A DNA stretch of 6,507 nucleotides from Aquincola sp. (GTDB lineage Bacteria; Pseudomonadota; Gammaproteobacteria; Burkholderiales; Burkholderiaceae_C): assembly GCA_029884035.1 (NCBI GenBank), contig JAOUIM010000213.1, positions 1-6,507 on the forward strand, in the 5' to 3' direction. The notes under the pieces are model-generated. The model saw only the letters and a list, made by a program, of their open reading frames with translations. It did not search any database and was not told where the DNA came from. Below, piece after piece: positions 1 to 4,679 of the stretch. The position numbers and the translations under genes are program-made. How positions within the stretch are numbered: the first letter of the stretch is position 1; each line of letters begins with the position of its first letter.

Positions 1-1
1 C

Positions 2-754
2 ATCGTCGCCGCAGGGCGCTGGACACCCAATGAGGCGGACGGCGTCTCGCTCGAGGAGGGGCTGGCACAGACCCTCGGCTTGAAGCTCGGCGACATTCTG
101 CGCTTCGACATCGCCGGGGTGGCGCGCGAGGGCCGCGTCAGCAGCCTGCGCAAGGTCGACTGGGGATCGATGCGCGTCAACTTCTTCGTCATCTTCCCGA
201 TCGACGAGATGCCGGGCCTGCCGGCGACGCTGATCACAGCGTTCCGCGCGCCCGCGGCGCAGCCCGGATTCGACAACGCGCTGTCGCGCGAGTTTCCGAA
301 CATCACCAACGTCGACGTGTCGGCGCAGATCGACCAGGTGCAGCGCGTGCTTGCGCAGGTGATCCGCGCCGTCGAGTTTCTCTTCAGCTTCACGCTGGCC
401 GCAGGGTTGGTGGTGTTGTTTGCGGCGGTGACCGCCACGCGCGAGGCGCGGGCGCGCGAATTCGCGGTGATGCGTGCGCTCGGCGCCGGCAAGTCGCTGC
501 TCGGCCGCGTGCAGCGTGCCGAACTGGCGGGCGTGGGCGCGCTCGCCGGTGTGTTGGCCTCGCTCGCGGCGATGGCGGTGGGCTGGGCGCTGGCGCGCTA
601 CGCATTCGAGTTCCAGTGGACCGCCAAGCTCTGGGTGCCGTTGGCCGGCGGGGCTGCGGGCGCGGTCCTCGCGCTCGCCGCTGGTTGGTGGGGTCTGCGC
701 GACGTGCTGCGGCGGCCGGTGGTCGAGACATTGCGGCGCGCGACCAGCGAGTAG
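2..754 (+). CDS. ybbP: YbbP-like FtsX-family ABC transporter permease, C-terminal part (5' end outside window)
   Basis: This is the last 250 residues of an inner-membrane permease of the COG3127/YbbP branch of the FtsX/MacB superfamily. The reading frame is open from the left edge, so the true start lies outside; full-length members are about 800 residues. The visible part opens with a periplasmic-type domain containing EEGLAQTLGLKLGD and SLRKVDWGSMRVNFFVIFP, stretches I recognise from this family. A C-terminal FtsX domain follows, with membrane segments at about visible residues 125-145, 176-197 and 209-230. Between the first two sits a basic cytoplasmic loop (REARAREFAVMRALGAG), the region that contacts the ATPase subunit in this superfamily. 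Such permeases pair with a YbbA/LolD-like ATPase and are thought to move lipids or envelope substrates, but the substrate is unproven. The ATPase gene is not in view. The family call is strong; the exact YbbP name rests on resemblance. Confidence 0.85.
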   Translation: MVAAGRWTPNEADGVSLEEGLAQTLGLKLGDILRFDIAGVAREGRVSSLRKVDWGSMRVNFFVIFPIDEMPGLPATLITAFRAPAAQPGFDNALSREFPNITNVDVSAQIDQVQRVLAQVIRAVEFLFSFTLAAGLVVLFAAVTATREARAREFAVMRALGAGKSLLGRVQRAELAGVGALAGVLASLAAMAVGWALARYAFEFQWTAKLWVPLAGGAAGAVLALAAGWWGLRDVLRRPVVETLRRATSE

Positions 755-851
755 GCGCCGGCCCCTGTTCCGGTTGCGATCGATGGCGCAGGCGTCGGTT
801 CTGCCGTGGCCTTCGGGATGCCACCCGGTGCCGCGGTCCCGACGCTCGGGC

Positions 852-857
852 TACAGT
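852..857 (+). promoter_or_regulatory. Possible -10 element for the kinase-regulator operon
   Basis: TACAGT lies 29 bases before the chosen kinase start and matches the sigma-70 -10 consensus at four of six positions. It would place transcription start near 863-865 and give a leader of a little over 20 bases. No convincing -35 hexamer is present at the right spacing. A 5-bp perfect hairpin (838-850, loop CGC) lies just upstream. The rest of the gap from 755 to 886 shows no clear terminator for the permease gene and no Shine-Dalgarno sequence. Confidence 0.3.
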
Positions 858-886
858 GGCCCCTGTCGTCGCTGCCTCACCGCTTC

Positions 887-2059
887 ATGCCCGCCGCCCA
901 CCGCAAGCGCGCCCTGCGCGTGCTTCACCTGGAAGACTCCGAGGTCGACCATGACCTCGTCGTCGCGTGGCTCAAGCGCGAAGGTCGTGAGTTGCAGACG
1001 CTGAGGGTGGACAGTGAGGCGGGCTTTCGCGCGGCCCTGGAGGAAGACTGGGACGCCGTGCTGTCGGACTACAACCTTCCGGGGTTCTCGGGGCTGGCGG
1101 CGCTGGAGATCCTCAAGACCAGCGGGCGGCTGCTGCCCTTCGTGATTCTGTCGGGCGAGATCGGCGAGGACGTCGCGGTGCAGGCGATGCGCAACGGTGC
1201 CAGCGACTACCTGCTCAAGAGCAACCTGGCGCGGCTGGATCCGGCGCTCGAGCATGCGATCGAGGCCAACGAGACGCGTCGCGCGCGCGTCGCTGCGGAC
1301 CAGGAGCTCGCGGCATCGCGCCGGCAGTTGTCCGAGCTGGCTCAGCACCTGCAGACGAGCATCGAGCAGGAACGCGCCGCGATCGCGCGTGAAATCCACG
1401 ACGACGTGGGTGGCGCGTTGACGGCGCTGAAGTTCGACCTTGCCTGGATGGCGCGCCACAGCCGCGAGCCCGAGGTCCTGCAACGGCTCGCCTCGGCGAT
1501 GGAGACCGCCGCGCAGGCGGTCGATGCGAGCCAGCGCATCATGCACAACCTGCGTCCGGCGATCCTCGAGCAGGGCCTGGTGGCGGCGCTGCAGTGGATG
1601 GCGCAGCGCTTCGAGCGCCGCACGGGCCTGGAGTGCGCGTTCCGCACCAGCCACGAGAACCTGAAACTGCCCGCAGGTGTGCCGCTGGTGGCGTATCGCA
1701 TGGTGCAGGAGGCGCTGACCAACGTCAGCAAGCATGCGCGTGCGACCCGCGTGACGATCGATCTGTCTCGCGCGCGCGGCGTGCTCTCGATCGAAGTCAG
1801 CGACAACGGGCGCGGGCTGTCGGGCGATGACCTTGCCAAGGCGCGCAGCTTCGGCATACGCGGCCTTCGCGAGCGTGCCGAGACCGTCGGCGGCTGGGTC
1901 GACATCTCGTCGAGCGCGACGCGGGGCACCAGCGTCATCCTGTCGATCCCCGTGGGTGCGCACACCAACTTCGGCCGCGACAGCCGTTTCGACGACGCCG
2001 ATGTTGAAGGCGCCGACCACGAGCGCCACAATCCGAGCGCCTGGGGGGGACTCAATTGA
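887..2059 (+). CDS. Receiver-histidine kinase hybrid, HisKA_3 (NarX/DesK) class, soluble
   Basis: This 390-residue sensor kinase phosphorylates the response regulator encoded just downstream. An N-terminal receiver domain (about 11-125) has acidic pair E16/D17, phospho-acceptor D61, S89 and K111, all intact. A charged, probably coiled-coil linker (126-160) leads to a HisKA_3 dimerisation domain with the H-box REIHDDVGG (phospho-accepting H171). The HATPase_c domain (about 265-356) has N-box EALTNVSKHA (N279), G1 box DNGRG (306-310) and G2-like FGIRGLRERAE. There is no signal peptide or membrane helix, so it acts in the cytoplasm. A polar tail of about 34 residues follows the ATPase domain. 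In the DxxxQ phosphatase motif the glutamine position is G176. The frame extends back to a GTG at 806, but ATG 887 lies just before the receiver core and the upstream 27 residues look noncoding. The last 4 bp overlap the regulator gene, which points to a co-translated pair. Confidence 0.93.
   Translation: MPAAHRKRALRVLHLEDSEVDHDLVVAWLKREGRELQTLRVDSEAGFRAALEEDWDAVLSDYNLPGFSGLAALEILKTSGRLLPFVILSGEIGEDVAVQAMRNGASDYLLKSNLARLDPALEHAIEANETRRARVAADQELAASRRQLSELAQHLQTSIEQERAAIAREIHDDVGGALTALKFDLAWMARHSREPEVLQRLASAMETAAQAVDASQRIMHNLRPAILEQGLVAALQWMAQRFERRTGLECAFRTSHENLKLPAGVPLVAYRMVQEALTNVSKHARATRVTIDLSRARGVLSIEVSDNGRGLSGDDLAKARSFGIRGLRERAETVGGWVDISSSATRGTSVILSIPVGAHTNFGRDSRFDDADVEGADHERHNPSAWGGLN
2043..2050 (+). 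promoter_or_regulatory. Ribosome binding site for a TTG start inside the kinase 3' end
   Basis: A run of seven Gs followed by A ends five bases before the TTG at 2056. It is the only purine-rich Shine-Dalgarno-like sequence in reach and supports the unusual TTG start of the response regulator. It lies within the last codons of the kinase, so ribosomes finishing the kinase pass directly over it. Confidence 0.6.
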
Positions 2060-2691
2060 TCGAAGTGATCCTCTGCGACGACCACGCGCTGATCCGCCGC
2101 GGCATCCGCGAAACGCTGTCCGAGGCCACCGACATTCGCGTTGTCGGCGAGGCGGGCGACTACGGTGAGCTGCGCAGCCTGATGCGCGCCACGCGCTGCG
2201 ACGTGCTCGTGCTTGACATCAACCTGCCGGGCCGCAGCGGCCTCGACGTGCTGCACGCGCTCAAGGAGGAGGACAGCCCCGTCAAGGTCCTCGTCGTGAG
2301 CATGTTCCCGGAGGACCAGTACGCGATCCGTGCGCTGCGCGGCGGCGCGTTCGGCTATGTCAACAAGGGCGGCGATCCGCAGTTGATCGTCCAGGCGGTG
2401 CGCACCGTGGCGCAGGGCCGCAAGTACGTGACGCCCGAGATCGCGCAGATGCTGGTCGAGAACCTGACGACGGCCGCACCCGAGCAGCCGCACCAGAAGC
2501 TGTCGGACCGCGAGCTGCAGACCCTGCTGATGATCGCCTCGGGCAAGCGGCTGTCGGACATCGCCACGGAACTGACCCTGTCGCCGAAGACCGTCTCCGT
2601 GTACCGCGCGCGCGTGCTCGAGAAACTCGGGTTGGCGAACAACTCGGAGTTGACGGTGTATGCGGTTCGCAATGGGCTGGTGGGGGAGTAG
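2056..2691 (+). CDS. NarL/FixJ-family response regulator (BvgA/UvrY-like)
   Basis: This 211-residue DNA-binding regulator is the partner of the overlapping kinase. The receiver domain (1-120) has D8/D9, phospho-acceptor D54 in LVLDINLPG, S82 and K104. After a linker (about 121-147) comes a LuxR/GerE helix-turn-helix (148-209) with LSDRELQTL, LSDIATELTLSPKTVSVYRAR as the recognition helix region, and VLEKLGLANNSELT. This pattern resembles BvgA and UvrY/GacA regulators. The start is a TTG whose last two bases fall in the kinase stop codon; MIEVILCDDH then begins the receiver directly, as is normal for the family, and a G-rich Shine-Dalgarno precedes it. Length is typical. Phosphorylation is expected to promote dimerisation and DNA binding. 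Target genes cannot be read from this window, and I see no obvious operator upstream of its own operon. Confidence 0.95.
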   Translation: MIEVILCDDHALIRRGIRETLSEATDIRVVGEAGDYGELRSLMRATRCDVLVLDINLPGRSGLDVLHALKEEDSPVKVLVVSMFPEDQYAIRALRGGAFGYVNKGGDPQLIVQAVRTVAQGRKYVTPEIAQMLVENLTTAAPEQPHQKLSDRELQTLLMIASGKRLSDIATELTLSPKTVSVYRARVLEKLGLANNSELTVYAVRNGLVGE

Positions 2692-2732
2692 CCGTTTTCG
2701 ACGGCGTTGCGTGCCGGGTCCGCGTGCCGGCA
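2691..2732 (+). terminator. Weak paired hairpins in the gap between convergent genes
   Basis: Two short perfect stems lie between the response regulator stop and the end of the DUF1841 gene. The first is a 5-bp stem GCCGT/ACGGC (2691-2705, loop TTTCG) that starts in the stop codon. The second is a 6-bp stem TGCCGG/CCGGCA (2712-2732, 9-base loop). Neither is followed by a T-run, so they are not classical intrinsic terminators on either strand. Their place between convergent genes is the main reason for suspecting a termination or mRNA-end role. Confidence 0.3.
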
Positions 2733-2751
2733 GGAGAGCAGCCCGCGAGCG

Positions 2752-3183
2752 CTACCGCGTCGCCCGCGAACGAACGCAGTCGAGATAGGCCAGCCCATCC
2801 GGCGGCAACCCGGACCGCTGCGATGCCCACACCATCTCGCCGAGGCACTCCATCGCTTGATGATGCGCCTGGTGCAATGAGGACAGGCGCGCTGCGAGCA
2901 GCGCCACGGCCTGCTTGACGCCGGTAGGCTGATCGATCGAACACTGTTCGCTGATCGTCAGGTGCATCGCCAGGTGCAGGAACGGGTTCGTTCGCCCGTC
3001 CTCGACGGTGTAGGTCGCCGCCAGCGCCGCATCCACATCGGCGAGGTCGCCGTGGTACTCGGGGTGCTCGTCGATCCAGCCGGCGGCCAGCGCCTCCATC
3101 GGCGTCAGCGGAGCGCCTTGCCTGACCTTGCCGAAGGTCTCGCAGAAGAAGCGCCGCACATCGTGCTGGGAAGGGGCGAACAT
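2752..3183 (-). CDS. DUF1841 family protein, function unknown
   Basis: This 143-residue soluble protein matches the DUF1841 family in length and in conserved stretches: MFAPSQHDVRRFF at the start, PLTPMEALAAGWIDEHPEYH (26-44), the core EDGRTNPFLHLAMHLTISEQ (61-80), SIDQPTG (82-88), and AMECLGEMVW plus PPDGLAYLDCVR near the end. The family has no established function. It looks mainly helical with no signal peptide or membrane segment, so it is probably cytoplasmic. Histidines at 40, 44, 70, 74, 104, 107 and 108 with nearby acidic residues could form a metal site, which is inference. The frame continues upstream to 3342, but ATG 3183 is chosen because it gives the family's usual N-terminus and has an AGGA ribosome site five bases before it. 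It is convergent with the response regulator and divergent from the nitroreductase, so it is a single-gene transcription unit. Confidence 0.88.
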   Translation of the reverse strand: MFAPSQHDVRRFFCETFGKVRQGAPLTPMEALAAGWIDEHPEYHGDLADVDAALAATYTVEDGRTNPFLHLAMHLTISEQCSIDQPTGVKQAVALLAARLSSLHQAHHQAMECLGEMVWASQRSGLPPDGLAYLDCVRSRATR

Positions 3184-3301
3184 GTCAGTCCTGTCGGGTC
3201 GCCCCAAAGCTCCGACATCCCCCTCGGGAGACCCGAACGCTGTGAGCCAGGGGCTGTTTCGACATGGCCCGACAATTGTGCGTTGGCAACCAATCCCCTT
3301 C
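3184..3301. promoter_or_regulatory. Divergent promoter region between DUF1841 and nitroreductase genes
   Basis: This 118-bp noncoding stretch must hold promoters for both divergent units. It has less G+C than the flanking genes near 3255-3295. ACAATT (3272-3277) is a plausible -10 for the nitroreductase, with the weak -35 candidate TTCGAC just upstream, and would give a leader of under 20 bases; no Shine-Dalgarno precedes ATG 3302. The core CGACA occurs at 3213-3217, 3260-3264 and 3270-3274, and inverted (TGTCG) at 3192-3196; the second and third are exactly 10 bp apart. There is also an 8-bp palindrome ACAATTGT (3272-3279), a TTGG-CAA-CCAA dyad (3283-3293), and a 5-bp hairpin (3224-3236). 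Their roles as operators are inferred. Confidence 0.45.
3189..3192 (-). promoter_or_regulatory. Ribosome binding site of the DUF1841 gene
   Basis: On the minus strand AGGA stands five bases before ATG 3183 and decides that start over longer in-frame alternatives. A possible 6-bp stem (TGTCGG 3192-3197 with CCGACA 3212-3217) begins at the edge of this site in the leader, so local structure could affect access to it. Confidence 0.6.
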
Positions 3302-3877
3302 ATGCAAATCACCACCGAGCGCCTGTTCACAGAAGCCCGCACGCAGAACGGCTACATGCCCACCCCCGTGCCCGATGCAACGCTGCGTGCCCTGTACGAC
3401 CTCGTCAAGTGGGGCCCCACGTCGGCCAACTGCTCGCCGGCGCGCTTCCTGTTCGTGCGAACGCCCGAAGCCAGGCAGCGGCTGATCGCCTGCGTCAACC
3501 CGGGCAATGCGCAGAAGGTGCGGGAGGCGCCGGTGACCGCGGTGATCGGCATGGACATGGCCTTTCACGACAAGCTGCCGTTCCTGTTCCCGCATACCGA
3601 TGCGCGATCCTGGTTCGCCGGCCACGAGGCCAAGATCGCCGAGACCGCGTTTCGCAACTCGTCGCTGCAGGGCGGCTACTTCATCCTCGCGGCGCGCGCG
3701 CTAGGGCTCGATTGCGGACCGATGAGCGGCTTCGACGCCGCGAAGATGGACGCTGCGTTCTGGGCCGGCACCACGGTCAGGACCAACTTCATCTGCACGC
3801 TCGGCGAGGGCGACCCGGCCAAGGTGCTCCCGCGCAGCCCTCGGTTGCCTTTCGAGGAAGCCTGCCGGCTGCTGTAG
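3302..3877 (+). CDS. Nitroreductase-family FMN oxidoreductase, RutE-like (putative malonic semialdehyde reductase)
   Basis: This 191-residue cytoplasmic flavoprotein belongs to the nitroreductase superfamily and closely resembles RutE, which reduces 3-oxopropanoate (malonic semialdehyde) to 3-hydroxypropanoate with NAD(P)H in uracil breakdown. Recognisable blocks are LFTEARTQNGY (8-18), LVKWGPTSANCSPARF (34-49), LPFLFPHTDARSWF (92-105), AFRNSSLQGGYFILAARALG (116-135), CGPMSGFD (138-145) and PRLPFEEACRLL at the end. S41 and N43 of the GPTSANCSPAR block sit where the family binds FMN phosphate and isoalloxazine. The length matches RutE. ATG 3302 is chosen because homologues begin just before LFTEAR; an upstream frame extension to 3128 overlaps the promoter region and the DUF1841 gene and is not real. 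No other rut gene is present, so the physiological substrate is uncertain and I give no gene symbol. It shares one base with the exporter gene downstream. Confidence 0.9.
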   Translation: MQITTERLFTEARTQNGYMPTPVPDATLRALYDLVKWGPTSANCSPARFLFVRTPEARQRLIACVNPGNAQKVREAPVTAVIGMDMAFHDKLPFLFPHTDARSWFAGHEAKIAETAFRNSSLQGGYFILAARALGLDCGPMSGFDAAKMDAAFWAGTTVRTNFICTLGEGDPAKVLPRSPRLPFEEACRLL

Positions 3878-4632
3878 TGGACTTTCCACTCGTCACCGAC
3901 CCGTGGTTCTACGCCGTGGCCGTTCCCGCGGTGCTGATGATGGGCATGGCCAAGAGCGGATTCCTGATGGGGTTCGGCTCGCTGGCCACGCCGCTGATGG
4001 CGCTGGCGCTGCCGGTACCGCAGGCCGCGGCGATCATGCTGCCGTTGCTGCTGGTGATGGACGCAACAGGGGTGGCGTCGCTGTGGCGTGAGCGTGATGA
4101 CGGCCTCATCAGGCTGCTGCTGCCCGCGGCGCTGCTCGGAACGTTGTTGGGCACCTTCCTGTTTGGCGTGCTGTCGGGCAAGGCCGTGGCGGGCGTGGTG
4201 GGTGCCCTGACACTGCTGTTCATCGCCCAGCGCGTATTGTTCCCCCCGCGCAAGGATGCGTCTCCGCCCTCGAGGGCGAAGGGTTTTCTGCTCGGCATCG
4301 CCGCGGGGTTCACGAGCTTCGTCGCCCACGCGGGCGGCCCTCCGATGTCGGCCTACGTGCTGCCGCTGCGGCTCGACCCGGTGCGCCTGACGGCCACGAT
4401 GGCGGTGCTGTTCGGCGCGATCAACCTGTCGAAATGGATTCCGTATGCGTGGCTCGGGTTGCTCGATGCGCGCAACCTGATGACATCGCTACTGCTGGTG
4501 CCCCTGGCGCCGTTGGGAGTGTGGGCGGGCGTCTGGCTGACGCGCCGCATCGAGCCGACCTGGTTCTACCGCATTGCCTACACCGGGATGGCACTGGCAG
4601 GGATGAAGCTGCTGTGGGATGGACTGCATTGA
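3877..4632 (+). CDS. TauE/SafE (TSUP) family membrane transporter, putative sulfite/organosulfonate exporter
   Basis: This 251-residue polytopic inner-membrane protein belongs to the TSUP (TauE/SafE) family, whose members export sulfite, sulfoacetate, thiosulfate or small organic acids. The family's internal duplication is visible: a first-half motif GMAKSGFLMGFGSLATPLM (23-41) and a second-half motif AGFTSFVAHAGGPPMSAY (143-160). Hydrophobic segments lie at about 10-30, 33-47, 50-66, 79-99, 102-118, 135-152, 171-188, 200-222 and 231-247. A polar loop (120-134) joins the halves. The start is GTG 3877, whose G is the last base of the nitroreductase TAG stop. A GAGG sequence lies 20 bases upstream, too far to serve, so translation probably depends on coupling to the gene before. 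A frame extension back to 2962 is a shadow of other genes. The substrate cannot be named from sequence. Confidence 0.88.
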   Translation: MDFPLVTDPWFYAVAVPAVLMMGMAKSGFLMGFGSLATPLMALALPVPQAAAIMLPLLLVMDATGVASLWRERDDGLIRLLLPAALLGTLLGTFLFGVLSGKAVAGVVGALTLLFIAQRVLFPPRKDASPPSRAKGFLLGIAAGFTSFVAHAGGPPMSAYVLPLRLDPVRLTATMAVLFGAINLSKWIPYAWLGLLDARNLMTSLLLVPLAPLGVWAGVWLTRRIEPTWFYRIAYTGMALAGMKLLWDGLH

Positions 4633-4638
4633 TCCGAC

Positions 4639-4669
4639 ATCGCTGCGGCCGCACGGTATCCGCGGCGAT
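4639..4669. terminator. Stem-loop between convergent exporter and antiporter genes
   Basis: Ten bases (4639-4648, ATCGCTGCGG) pair with 4660-4669 (CCGCGGCGAT) around an 11-base loop. In plus-strand RNA all ten positions pair, one as a G-U wobble; in minus-strand RNA that position becomes an A-C mismatch. The stem fills most of the 47-bp gap between the two stop codons. No U-tract follows, so if it terminates transcription it is not of the classical form; it may instead protect the exporter mRNA 3' end. Confidence 0.4.
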
Positions 4670-4679
4670 GGCGCGGCGC

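Noticed and set aside
756..780. Possible terminator after the permease gene (GCCGG with CCGGT)
   Set aside because: The stem is only 5 bp with a wobble and has no T-run; too weak to call.
806..886. Longer kinase with a start at GTG 806
   Set aside because: The extra 27 residues have no domain, would include the candidate -10 element, and the receiver core starts immediately after ATG 887.
851..2029. 392-codon open frame on the minus strand opposite the kinase gene
   Set aside because: Antisense shadow of a GC-rich gene: the translation is rich in Arg, Ala, His and Gln with no recognisable domain, while the plus strand encodes clear kinase motifs.
2962..3876. N-terminal extension of the exporter frame back to 2962
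   Set aside because: It crosses the DUF1841 gene and the whole nitroreductase gene in another frame and is Arg-rich; the exporter homology begins right after GTG 3877.
3302..3877. Nitroreductase as a KefF/KefG-like ancillary protein for the Kef antiporter
   Set aside because: KefF and KefG are NQO1-type flavodoxin-fold quinone oxidoreductases, a different family, and this gene is convergent with and separated from the antiporter.
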